A DNA stretch of 32,825 nt. Origin: CAYLNL01 sp964385175. Its GTDB lineage: Bacteria; Bacteroidota; Bacteroidia; Flavobacteriales; Flavobacteriaceae. Location: assembly GCA_964385175.1 (NCBI GenBank), contig CAYLNL010000019.1, positions 1 through 32,825 on the forward strand, in the 5' to 3' direction. Shown one piece after another: positions 1 to 7,333 of this stretch. The position numbers and the translations under genes are program-made. Numbering within the stretch: position 1 is the first letter of the stretch; every line of letters begins with the position of its first letter. The notes under the pieces are model-generated. The model saw nothing but the letters and a program-made list of their open reading frames with translations. It made no database searches and was not told the DNA's origin.

Positions 1-60
1 GGCGAGCCCGAGTATGCGGAAGATGGAGGGGCTGCGGGTAGCGGGGATACGCCGGACACG
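1..60 (+). repeat. RHS core/tip junction repeat, copy A
   Basis: This stretch encodes GEPEYAEDGGAAGSGDTPDT. It matches positions 1939-2001 closely at DNA level; the main differences are a few substitutions and one extra codon in copy B. It marks where the conserved RHS body ends and the variable tip begins. The repeat may extend left of the window. Confidence 0.8.
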
Positions 61-651
61 CAGGAGGAGGAAATTATTATTGTTGATAGGCCTGATAATC
101 CTATTGCTGATATAAATGAATATTTGGAATGTTTTGATTCGACTCAAGGAGCCATCGTTACTATCTATGTAAATCAACCTATTGCAAATAGCGACTCTGT
201 ATTCACTATTGGCAGTGATAAAGCAGGGCATTCATTCATTTCTATCTCTCAAAATGGTAATACCAGCGTTTTTGGATTTTACCCTACAGGAACTGCCGAT
301 CCATTTATTAACTATTCTCAATCAGGAGTTATGGGTAATGATAGTAATGGAAGCTATGATGTTAGTATTTCTGCTAACGTTAGTGCAGCTACACTTCAGT
401 CTATACTAAATCATTCGCTGAATTATTCTTCTACCTATAATTTATATACTGAAAACTGTACAGATTTTGTTATAGAGATTGGCAACATTATGGGCATAGG
501 GCTACCTGACTGTTATAGTACCTTTGGTGCAGGCGGAGGATCTAATCCGGCAGCATTAGGACAGTATATACGAAATAATTTTAGCACAAATGCCACTTAT
601 ACCGTAAATAAAAGCGGAGGTACTGCCCCAACTAATTATAAAGGCTGTTAA
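1..651 (+). CDS. RHS polymorphic toxin, C-terminal end (5' partial), papain/NlpC-P60-like tip
   Basis: The frame is open from base 1 to the stop at 649-651, so this is the last 216 residues of a larger protein. The first 20 codons (GEPEYAEDGG..., then GDTPDT) form a Gly/Glu-rich linker that recurs in the orphan fragment near 1939. After an acidic stretch the tip domain begins around residue 45. It contains KAGHSFISI (His77), FGFYP (about residues 91-95) and YNLYTENCTDF (Cys143), followed by a GGGSNP...LGQYIRN tail. The GH-F-I and NCT-F pair is the His/Cys arrangement I associate with circularly permuted NlpC/P60 or papain-fold peptidase and amidase domains in RHS tips; catalysis is inferred. 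The tip is strikingly AT-rich compared with the linker, which is common for exchangeable toxin cassettes. A TTG at 124 could be mistaken for a start, but the open upstream frame argues against it. The target is unknown. Confidence 0.8.
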   Translation, partial: GEPEYAEDGGAAGSGDTPDTQEEEIIIVDRPDNPIADINEYLECFDSTQGAIVTIYVNQPIANSDSVFTIGSDKAGHSFISISQNGNTSVFGFYPTGTADPFINYSQSGVMGNDSNGSYDVSISANVSAATLQSILNHSLNYSSTYNLYTENCTDFVIEIGNIMGIGLPDCYSTFGAGGGSNPAALGQYIRNNFSTNATYTVNKSGGTAPTNYKGC

Positions 652-669
652 TTGTAAAATATAAATAGC

Positions 670-1056
670 ATGATAACAGCCCATCAACAAAAAATTATAA
701 TCCGGATTATTATTTCTCTTGGCATCATAACGTTGTATGTATTGCTGGGGAAACAACTTGTTGTGCCCGACCCTAAAGGGCTTGGTTTTTTCTTCCTGAT
801 TTTTGCAGGGTTTATCTTTTCCTCAGTTGTGGGGGTATTTCTTACTATAGTAGCGCTTACAGGGAAAAGGAACTGGATTAGAAGCTGGTTGTTTATTCTC
901 ACGGCATTTAGCAATAGCGCTATGTTGATAATCTGTCTTGGAAAGACTCCATATAATGTAGTCGTGGGTTTTTTGTGTTATCTCATCGCCCTGGTTGGAT
1001 TGGTTCAGTTATACCTGCTTCTGCGTGATTCTCTCAGAAAAGATACCTTTAGTTGA
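670..1056 (+). CDS. small multi-pass membrane protein, candidate immunity protein
   Basis: A 128-residue protein that starts 18 bases after the RHS toxin stop. It is strongly hydrophobic, with about four membrane segments at roughly residues 8-26, 38-62, 70-88 and 94-116. Short Lys/Arg-rich loops (GKRNW near 66, LRDSLRKD at the end) suggest an inner-membrane protein. I recognise no family. Its position directly after a toxin tip, on the same strand with almost no gap, is where the cognate immunity gene of a polymorphic toxin normally sits. A membrane-bound immunity protein would suit a tip acting at the envelope, for example on peptidoglycan or lipid. That role is inferred from position only. 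It could also be an unrelated small membrane protein. Confidence 0.6.
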   Translation: MITAHQQKIIIRIIISLGIITLYVLLGKQLVVPDPKGLGFFFLIFAGFIFSSVVGVFLTIVALTGKRNWIRSWLFILTAFSNSAMLIICLGKTPYNVVVGFLCYLIALVGLVQLYLLLRDSLRKDTFS

Positions 1057-1057
1057 A

Positions 1058-1222
1058 AGTGTTCATTCAGTTTGGAGAGTAAAGGACACTACCACCTTCC
1101 AAATGCGCTACCCCGATACTACTTTAGCCGAACAGCAAATTCGAAAACTGATACAAGATGAAATATTTCCCAATGATGGTGATGCAACCCCAAAAGGCAA
1201 TCCTCCAGTACCCTGTAATTAG
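1058..1222 (+). pseudogene. possible relic of an RHS tip or toxin tail
   Basis: In the second forward frame there is an uninterrupted stretch ending at TAG 1220-1222 that reads like genuine protein: VWRVKDTTTFQMRYPDT, then TLAEQQIRKLIQDEIF and a Pro-rich C-terminal end. It has no convincing start of its own, because the only upstream start (995) lies inside the membrane-protein gene in another frame. Its end overlaps the start of the next gene. The composition and the placement between two immunity-like genes fit a decayed C-terminal fragment of a displaced toxin cassette. I did not recognise a family. It may equally be chance. Confidence 0.3.
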
Positions 1223-1829
1223 AGTGGGATTGGCAGGCATTTTAGTATTCTTCTCATGTAAAAGCACCAAGCTTACCAGGGATGAAGCCGAAATATATTC
1301 TGTCATCAACTCTGTAATTACTGGGTATAGCTCAAAAATTAATAATAAAGTGTACCTAACTAAATACATTATTGAAAAAGATAGTTGGATATTAAAAAAC
1401 ATTTTCAACGACAGCACCGGCTATCTGTATAAAGAAATATGTCATGAAAAAGTGAAATTGAAAAAAACCGATTTCATCGCTTCTATACAAGAAAAAAATC
1501 TTTTTACTGGATGGAATTATAAAAAAATAAGAAACAAATCTTTGGTGAGCGAAATTGTTTTGAATGAAGATGAAAAAGAGAAGTATGAAAAATCTACTAT
1601 AAAAGATATGTTAAAGACTGATTATGAGTTAGATACTTATAAATATATCCTTTGGAATAACCCTTACAAAGTTCCACTAATAAGATTATCGCTTCCTTAT
1701 ATATCAAAAGACAGAAACTCTGCAATAATAAATATTTCTAAACATTCTGATGGAACATTTGTTTGGATTTTAGAAAAAAAGAATAAGAAATGGATTGTGT
1801 CCTGTCAAAAAAGACTCTCGCATTATTGA
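1158..1829 (+). CDS. uncharacterised probable lipoprotein, candidate orphan immunity protein
   Basis: A 223-residue frame. The N-terminus has a hydrophobic run (VGLAGILVFFSC, roughly residues 23-34) ending in a Cys followed by KST, which resembles a loose Bacteroidota lipobox and suggests a lipid-anchored envelope protein. The rest is Lys-rich and acidic with many Tyr and Asn. It ends in a Trp-containing strand pair (GTFVWILEKKNKKWIV) like the last strands of NTF2-like or other small alpha+beta domains. The coding DNA is very AT-rich, unlike the chromosomal genes to the right. It lies between a toxin tip and an orphan tip fragment, so an immunity role is plausible but unproven. The start is uncertain: ATG 1158 gives a basic residue before the hydrophobic segment, and ATGs at 1173 and 1179 are alternatives. 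Confidence 0.55.
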   Translation: MKYFPMMVMQPQKAILQYPVIRVGLAGILVFFSCKSTKLTRDEAEIYSVINSVITGYSSKINNKVYLTKYIIEKDSWILKNIFNDSTGYLYKEICHEKVKLKKTDFIASIQEKNLFTGWNYKKIRNKSLVSEIVLNEDEKEKYEKSTIKDMLKTDYELDTYKYILWNNPYKVPLIRLSLPYISKDRNSAIINISKHSDGTFVWILEKKNKKWIVSCQKRLSHY

Positions 1830-1857
1830 AGTATTATCAGCTTTATAAATAGCTTGG

Positions 1858-2181
1858 ATGAAACGCCTGCAAAAAAGACAACCTGATACCGAGAGTGCGT
1901 TCCCGGGCGGGGGCGCAGGCGTAGGTAGTGCGCCCACGGGCGAACCCGAGTATGTGGAAGATGGAGGGGCTGCGGGTAATAACGGAGATACACCGGCGAC
2001 GGGATTAGCAGAAGGTTTTGCACAACACAGAGCCGGTTTTGGGGGAGACCAGCATCCCTATATGGCATCGTTGGTAAATGACATTGCCGAAGTTACCTAC
2101 GAATGGGCGGTAACCAATGGTGGATACAACCCGGCAGACAGCGTGAATGGCTTGCAGGAGTTTCTCCAAAAATCAAACTGA
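1858..2181 (+). pseudogene. orphan RHS C-terminal tip fragment
   Basis: The frame opens just after a stop at 1846-1848 and runs to TGA at 2179-2181. From ATG 1858 it would encode 107 residues: a short basic start, a Gly-rich linker (FPGGGAGVGSAPTGEPEYVE), the EDGGAAGNNGDTP junction, and about 60 residues of a different tip (AEGFAQHRAGFGGDQHPYM..., then DIAEVTYEWAVTNGGYNP). The junction duplicates the end of the RHS protein at the left edge of the window, whereas the following tip sequence is unrelated. No signal peptide, RHS core or obvious start signal is present. This matches an orphan (silent) rhs tip left by cassette displacement. Whether the small tip is complete or truncated cannot be told from this window. 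Confidence 0.65.
1939..2001 (+). repeat. RHS core/tip junction repeat, copy B
   Basis: This is the second copy of the linker at positions 1-60, encoding GEPEYVEDGG then AAGNNGDTPAT. Downstream of it the two sequences diverge completely. It is direct-oriented relative to copy A, so recombination between the copies would swap the downstream tip. Confidence 0.8.
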
Positions 2182-2248
2182 GAGATAAGAAATCACCGCC
2201 TTTCAAGCCCGCTAAGAACCCCAAAAACTATTATAAAAAAAAGTATCC

Positions 2249-4855
2249 TTATAAAACATATCCCTCCGCTTTTTCCAATGCCTGCTGAATACCTGCTTTG
2301 TTTTTACCCCCTGCTGTAGCAAAAAATGCCTGCCCGCCGCCGCCGCCATCTATATACCGGCTCAGTTCCTTCACTACCAGAGAGGCATTGTATCCTCGTT
2401 TTTCAACTAATTGCCGTGAAATATAGCAACTCAGTAACACTTTTTCTCCCTCTTCAGAAACTACCAGCGCAAACAAATTGTCAAACAATTCTCCTAACCT
2501 AAAAAGCGTATTTTTCACCCGCACCGCATCCAAATCTGTCGTCGCCGTCAGCAAACGAACTCCCTTAACTTCCCGTAATTCATGTATCAGGGATGCCTCC
2601 ACTCTCTTTGCTTTCTCTTCTAACAACTCTTCCACCCGTTTTCGCAATGCATCGTTTTCTTCTTGCAACCCAAGAACCACTTTTAATGGGTCCTGGGGCA
2701 TTCTCAACGCCTCCTTCAATTGGTGCAACAACCCACACTGCTCTATAAAATAAGTCTTAGCCGCATCAGAAGTAATAGCTTCAATGCGCCGTATGCCTGT
2801 AGCCACGGCGCTTTCTGATGTAATAATAAAATGCCATATCTCGGCGGTATTGCTCACGTGTGTGCCCCCGCACAACTCCATACTCTCCCCGAATCGCACC
2901 GTGCGAACCAGGTCTCCGTATTTTTCTCCGAAAAGCCCAATAGCCCCCCCGGCGATAGCCTCTTCATACCTCATAGCACGCCGCTCTACCAACGGCAACC
3001 CCTCCTGGATACGGGCATTTACAAAATTTTCTACCTCCCGCAGCTCGTCGGTGCTAACTTTAGCGAAATGCGAAAAATCGAACCGCAAATAACCACTGTG
3101 CACCATGCTTCCCTTTTGTTCTACATGCGCACCTAACACCGCCCGCAGCCCCTGGTGCAACAAATGGGTAGCGGAGTGGTTAGCGGCCGCCCGTTTTCGT
3201 TGCCGCTCATCTACCACTGCCATAAACACAGCCTCTACATCCTTTGGCAAATGCTTTACCAGGTGAATACTGCTGCCACCCTCTCGTTTTGTATCTATAA
3301 TATAGATAACATCGCCGTTGGGTGCTTCCAAATAGCCTTTATCGCCCACCTGTCCGCCACCTTCCGGGTAAAAAGGTGTAAGGTTGAATACTAACTGGTA
3401 TAATACCCCATCCTTCTTACTTTCCCATTCCCGGTAGCGAACAATTTTCACCGGCGCCCGCAGCGTGTCATACCCCACAAACTCCTCCTCTTCACCATCT
3501 CGCAACACCACCCAATCTCCTGTAAACGTTTTTGTAGCCGCCCGCGAACGGTTTTTTTGCTGCTGCAAGGCCGCTTCAAACCCTTTTTCATCCAATTCAA
3601 TCCCCCGTTCCCGTAGAATTAGCTGCGTTAAATCTATCGGGAAACCAAACGTATCATACAATTCAAATGCCTTAGCTCCCGGAAAAATCTTCTCCTTAGA
3701 AACAGAAAGCATAGTATCCAGCAACATCAGCCCTTGCTCCAGTGTTTTCAAAAAAGACCGCTCCTCCTCCCGTATAACATTTTCTACCAGGTTCTTCTGG
3801 GCGCCTATTTCCGGGAAAATACCCTCTACCTGGTAACCCAGTGTAGCCACCAGTTTATAAATAAAAGGTTCTTTTTGATGAAGAAATGTAAACCCATACC
3901 GGATAGCTCTGCGCAAAATTCGCCGAATTACATACCCCGCCCCGGTATTAGACGGCAACTGCCCATCTGCAATGGCGAATGAAACCGCGCGTATGTGGTC
4001 TGCAATAACCCGGATAGCCACATCGGTTGCATCATTTTCATTATAACGGGTTCCCGTAATAGTTTCAATTTCGCGGATAAGCGGCGTAAAGATATCCGTA
4101 TCATAATTGCTGCTAACTCCTTGTAGGGCGCGACACAAACGCTCAAACCCCATGCCTGTATCTACGTGTTGTGCCGGTAACTTTTCCAACGAACCATCTG
4201 CCTTGCGGTTATATTCCATAAATACCAGGTTCCAGATTTCTATCACCTGTGGGTGGCCAGTATTCACGAGTGCTTTCCCGGGAACCGCCTTGCGCTCCTT
4301 TTCAGAGCGTAAGTCTATATGAATTTCTGAGCAGGGACCACAAGGCCCCGTATCGCCCATCTCCCAGAAATTATCTTTCTTATTACCATCAATAATCCTA
4401 TCCTCCGTTATCTGTGTTTTCCAGATATTCCGAGCCTCCTCATCGGCAGGTAACCCATCGGCACCCTCAAAAACCGTAACATACAAACGGTCTTTATCTA
4501 ACTTATATACCCTTGTTAGCAACTCCCACGCCCATTCAATAGCCTCCTTTTTAAAATAATCCCCGAAACTCCAGTTTCCTAACATCTCAAACATAGTATG
4601 GTGATAGGTATCAATACCCACCTCTTCCAAATCATTATGCTTCCCGCTCACCCGCAGGCACTTCTGGGTATTGGCAATACGCACTGTTTTTGCTATTTTA
4701 TTCCCCAGGAAATAATCTTTAAACGGGTTCATACCCGCATTTGTAAACATTAGCGTAGGGTCATTTTTTACCACAATAGGGGCTGAGGGAACAATAGTAT
4801 GCTGCCGGTCGGCAAAAAACTGTAAAAATGTAGCTCGTACCTCTTGAGATTTCAT
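2249..4855 (-). CDS. alaS: alanine--tRNA ligase
   Basis: Charges tRNA-Ala in the cytoplasm and edits mischarged Ser and Gly. The 868-residue protein from ATG 4855 has the family's full length and order. The class II catalytic core comes first (FTNAGMNPFKD, RVSGKHNDLEEVG, MLGNWSFGDYFKKEAI). A central helical region follows, then the editing domain with the metal-binding pair HSATH (His560, His564) and CGGTH (Cys662, His666), then a coiled-coil segment and the C-terminal DHHA1 domain ending in a Gly-rich GGGGGGQAFFATAGG. The frame extends 13 codons further upstream to 4894, but the start beginning MKSQEVRATFLQFF is the one usual in the family. It is divergent from the M23 peptidase gene. No clear terminator was seen at its end. 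Confidence 0.97.
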   Translation of the reverse strand: MKSQEVRATFLQFFADRQHTIVPSAPIVVKNDPTLMFTNAGMNPFKDYFLGNKIAKTVRIANTQKCLRVSGKHNDLEEVGIDTYHHTMFEMLGNWSFGDYFKKEAIEWAWELLTRVYKLDKDRLYVTVFEGADGLPADEEARNIWKTQITEDRIIDGNKKDNFWEMGDTGPCGPCSEIHIDLRSEKERKAVPGKALVNTGHPQVIEIWNLVFMEYNRKADGSLEKLPAQHVDTGMGFERLCRALQGVSSNYDTDIFTPLIREIETITGTRYNENDATDVAIRVIADHIRAVSFAIADGQLPSNTGAGYVIRRILRRAIRYGFTFLHQKEPFIYKLVATLGYQVEGIFPEIGAQKNLVENVIREEERSFLKTLEQGLMLLDTMLSVSKEKIFPGAKAFELYDTFGFPIDLTQLILRERGIELDEKGFEAALQQQKNRSRAATKTFTGDWVVLRDGEEEEFVGYDTLRAPVKIVRYREWESKKDGVLYQLVFNLTPFYPEGGGQVGDKGYLEAPNGDVIYIIDTKREGGSSIHLVKHLPKDVEAVFMAVVDERQRKRAAANHSATHLLHQGLRAVLGAHVEQKGSMVHSGYLRFDFSHFAKVSTDELREVENFVNARIQEGLPLVERRAMRYEEAIAGGAIGLFGEKYGDLVRTVRFGESMELCGGTHVSNTAEIWHFIITSESAVATGIRRIEAITSDAAKTYFIEQCGLLHQLKEALRMPQDPLKVVLGLQEENDALRKRVEELLEEKAKRVEASLIHELREVKGVRLLTATTDLDAVRVKNTLFRLGELFDNLFALVVSEEGEKVLLSCYISRQLVEKRGYNASLVVKELSRYIDGGGGGQAFFATAGGKNKAGIQQALEKAEGYVL

Positions 4856-4874
4856 CGTTAATCTTATTATAAAA

Positions 4875-4909
4875 TTGTGAGGGTCATTAAACAAATCGCT
4901 GTATATTTG
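4875..4909 (+). promoter_or_regulatory. candidate Bacteroidota-type promoter for the M23 peptidase cluster
   Basis: TATATTTG at 4902-4909 matches the Bacteroidota -7 consensus TAnnTTTG exactly. A TTG at 4875-4877 could serve as -33, but its 24-base spacing is longer than usual. It lies about 50 bases before ATG 4961, in the divergent alaS/M23 gap. Confidence 0.4.
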
Positions 4910-4960
4910 CCCCTTATGACCTGGTTTTATAAAGGTCGTAAAAATAGCATATTTTAGCGT

Positions 4961-5938
4961 ATGTCTAAAGTAAAATATTACTACGATTCTGAAACCCTTT
5001 CTTACCGGAAAATAGAACCTAAAAAAGGCCGTAAATTCCGAAACGTCCTTTTATTTATACTTGCCTCTATGCTTTTTGGGTTTATAGGTCTTTTTGTACT
5101 ATTAAACGCCAACATTGTTAATACCCCAAAAGAACTCATGCAGGCGAGAGAACTTAAAAATTATGAGCTTCAGTTTGCTTTACTCAATAAGAAGATGGGA
5201 CAGGTAGAAGAGGTACTGGCAAATATTGAAGAACGAGATAACCACATTTACCGATTGTATTTTGAAGCTGACCCAATACCCCAGGAGCAGCGGCGAGCGG
5301 GCTTTGGCGGGGTAAACCGTTATAAGCAGTTAGAAGGATTTACAAATTCTGAGACTATTATCGGCGCTACGCGGAGGATAGAAATAATCCAAAAAGAATT
5401 AGTTATTCAATCTAAATCGTTAGATGAAATTACACGCCTTGCCAAAGAAAAAGAAAAATTATTAGCTGCTATTCCAGCAATACAACCCGTTAGAAAAGAA
5501 GACCTTACCCATATTGCATCGGGCTATGGCTGGCGGGCAGACCCTTTCACAAAAGTGAAAAAATTTCATTGGGGCATGGATTTCACCGCCCCTCGCGGAA
5601 CGCCTGTATATGCTACCGGCGATGGGGTAGTGGAACGGGCAGATAATACGTCTGCCGGTTACGGCGAGCACATACGCGTGAGCCACGGCTATGGGTACGT
5701 AAGCCTTTATGCGCACCTGAGCCGTTATAATGTAACGCCGGGACAACGGGTGAAACGCGGCGACCTCATAGGTTTCATTGGCAGCAGCGGACGCTCCCAG
5801 GCACCCCACCTGCACTACGAAGTTTTTAAGGATAATGAACGGATAAACCCCATTAATTTCTACTACGGCAGCTTAACGGCTGAGGAGTTTGAAACCATGT
5901 TGAGAGTGGCTTCACAAGAAAACCAATCCTTAGACTAA
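4961..5938 (+). CDS. membrane-anchored M23 family metallopeptidase (murein endopeptidase-like)
   Basis: A 325-residue protein. It has a basic cytoplasmic N-terminus, one membrane segment (about residues 28-50), a periplasmic coiled-coil-rich region (about 60-170) and a C-terminal LytM/M23 domain (about 183-300). The zinc-site residues are visible: HWGMD (His203, Asp207), AHLS (His252) and HLHYE (His283, His285). These are the H-x3-D and H-x-H signatures, so the domain should be catalytically active rather than a degenerate LytM factor. Members of the family cut peptide cross-links in peptidoglycan during growth or division. The stop overlaps the ATG of the MerR gene by one base (TAATG), which suggests co-transcription and translational coupling. 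Confidence 0.92.
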   Translation: MSKVKYYYDSETLSYRKIEPKKGRKFRNVLLFILASMLFGFIGLFVLLNANIVNTPKELMQARELKNYELQFALLNKKMGQVEEVLANIEERDNHIYRLYFEADPIPQEQRRAGFGGVNRYKQLEGFTNSETIIGATRRIEIIQKELVIQSKSLDEITRLAKEKEKLLAAIPAIQPVRKEDLTHIASGYGWRADPFTKVKKFHWGMDFTAPRGTPVYATGDGVVERADNTSAGYGEHIRVSHGYGYVSLYAHLSRYNVTPGQRVKRGDLIGFIGSSGRSQAPHLHYEVFKDNERINPINFYYGSLTAEEFETMLRVASQENQSLD

Positions 5939-6273
5939 TGCACCCGGAACTTCCAGAAAAATTATACTACAGCATAGGTGAAGTAGCTAAGGCATTTCAT
6001 GTAAACCCGTCCCTCATCCGCTTCTGGGAAAAAGAATTTGAACTGTTGCAACCTCAAAAAAACAAAGGTGGCAAGCGAAAATTTACCCCAGAAGATGTTA
6101 AAAACCTTCAACTCATCTATCACTTAGTCAAAGAACGCGGGTTTACCATAGAGGGGGCTAATGCCTACCTGAAAGAAAAAAAACAGAAAAACAACGCTAC
6201 ATGGGAAATTATCCATAAATTAGAGGGCATAAAACACTTTCTCATAAAAATGCGAGATGAATTATCAACCTAA
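5938..6273 (+). CDS. MerR family transcriptional regulator
   Basis: A short 111-residue DNA-binding protein. Residues about 10-80 form a winged helix of MerR type: YYSIGEVAKAFHVNPSLIRF, then the wing GGKRKFTPEDV and a helix with the hydrophobic LVKERGFTIEGA pattern. There is no C-terminal effector domain and no cysteine metal site, so it is a minimal MerR-like protein; what it senses is unknown. Its start overlaps the M23 peptidase stop, and LemA begins 12 bases after its own stop, so it may act within this cluster. Many Bacteroidota carry such a small MerR protein next to an M23 peptidase. Confidence 0.88.
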   Translation: MHPELPEKLYYSIGEVAKAFHVNPSLIRFWEKEFELLQPQKNKGGKRKFTPEDVKNLQLIYHLVKERGFTIEGANAYLKEKKQKNNATWEIIHKLEGIKHFLIKMRDELST

Positions 6274-6285
6274 AAAATCAGAAAT

Positions 6286-6885
6286 ATGAAAAAATGGCTT
6301 ATTGTAATTGGTATTATTCTAGTAATAGGGCTTGGGATATACTCATGGGCGGTAGGGTTTAATAACAGTGCGGTGAGGCTCAATGAGGGCGTTTCCGAAG
6401 CATGGGGAAATGTGCAAACATCTTACCAGCGCCGTAACGACCTTATTGGAAACTTGGTGAAAACGGTGCAAGGAGCTGCCGATTTTGAACGGGCTACGCT
6501 ACAGGAAGTAGTAGCAGCGCGGGCGAAGGCTACCGCTATCACCATAGACCCTTCTAACATTACCCCCGAACAATTAACGCAATTCAACCAGGCGCAGAGC
6601 GGGCTAAGTGGGGCGTTATCTCGTTTATTGGTTTCGGTAGAGCGCTACCCGGAGTTGAAAGCTAACCAAAATTTCCTGAAATTACAAGATGAGCTCGCCA
6701 GTACTGAAAATACCATTCAAACGGCGCGAGTTCGTTATAACGAAGCCATAAAACCATATAACATTAAAATAAAAAAATTCCCAAATGTAATTTTGGCGGG
6801 CTGGTTTGGGTTTAAAGAACGCCCTTATTTTGATGCCGAACCGGGCGCTGAAAAACCGGTGGATGTGAATTTTGATTTTAAATAA
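6286..6885 (+). CDS. lemA: LemA family protein
   Basis: A 199-residue protein with an N-terminal membrane segment (residues about 4-24, WLIVIGIILVIGLGIYSWAV). The LemA helical domain follows: NEGVSEAWGNVQTSYQRRND, LVKTVQGAADFE, then a long helix, and YNEAIKPYN...FPNVILAGWFGF near the end. Topology is a short cytoplasmic N-terminus with a helical bundle outside the membrane. The biochemical function of LemA is not established. It is commonly encoded next to TPM-domain proteins, as here. It sits 12 bases after the MerR gene and 7 bases before the first TPM gene, so it is very probably in the same operon. Confidence 0.93.
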   Translation: MKKWLIVIGIILVIGLGIYSWAVGFNNSAVRLNEGVSEAWGNVQTSYQRRNDLIGNLVKTVQGAADFERATLQEVVAARAKATAITIDPSNITPEQLTQFNQAQSGLSGALSRLLVSVERYPELKANQNFLKLQDELASTENTIQTARVRYNEAIKPYNIKIKKFPNVILAGWFGFKERPYFDAEPGAEKPVDVNFDFK

Positions 6886-6892
6886 AAGAACG

Positions 6893-7333
6893 ATGAGAAA
6901 AAGTGTTTTTTTGAAGCCGCAGGAGGAGCAGGAGGTGGTGGAAGCGATACGCACCGCCGAAAAAAACACTTCGGGTGAGATACGGGTGCATATAGAAAGC
7001 ACCACCCCTTCTGATGCGTTGCAACACGCCGCCGAAATTTTTCACCTCCTGAAAATGGATGCTACCAAATTGCGGAATGGGGTGCTTATTTATGTGGCGC
7101 TAAAAGACAAAACCTTTGTGATTTATGGAGATGAGGGTATTGACAAGGCGGTGCCCCCTGGTTTTTGGAACAGTACGCGAGATGTGATGCTTTCTCATTT
7201 TAAACAAGGGCATTTTAAACAAGGGCTTATAGCCGGTATTGCAAATGCCGGCGAGCAGTTGCAACGCCATTTCCCGGTGAATCAACGCGATGCAAACGAA
7301 CTGGATGATAGTATTTCAAAAACCTCTGAATGA
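6893..7333 (+). CDS. TPM domain protein (first of a pair), without signal peptide
   Basis: A 146-residue protein from ATG 6893, 7 bases after lemA. It contains the TPM fold: VVEAIRTAEKNTSGEIRVHI, VLIYVALKDKTFVIYGDEGI, then FWNSTRDVMLSHFKQG and a C-terminal helix. No signal peptide or membrane segment is present, unlike its downstream paralogue. A 15-base tandem duplication at 7196-7225 repeats HFKQG twice in a row. TPM domains occur in photosystem II repair factors and in YgcG-type bacterial proteins, and the bacterial role is poorly defined. The stop overlaps the ATG of the next gene by four bases. A longer frame begins at 6872 inside lemA but is less likely. Confidence 0.85.
   Translation: MRKSVFLKPQEEQEVVEAIRTAEKNTSGEIRVHIESTTPSDALQHAAEIFHLLKMDATKLRNGVLIYVALKDKTFVIYGDEGIDKAVPPGFWNSTRDVMLSHFKQGHFKQGLIAGIANAGEQLQRHFPVNQRDANELDDSISKTSE
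7196..7225 (+). repeat. 15-bp perfect tandem duplication in a TPM gene
   Basis: CATTTTAAACAAGGG occurs twice back to back, in frame, giving HFKQGHFKQG. The homologous position of the neighbouring TPM protein has a single EFKQGDYY, so the extra copy looks like a local slippage event. Confidence 0.9.

Noticed and set aside
2478..4322. several forward frames of 71-123 codons
   Set aside because: All are antisense shadows of alaS, whose full-length protein is unmistakable.
4856..4894. upstream in-frame extension of alaS
   Set aside because: The extra 13 residues are not part of the normal AlaRS N-terminus; the start at 4855 gives the conserved beginning.
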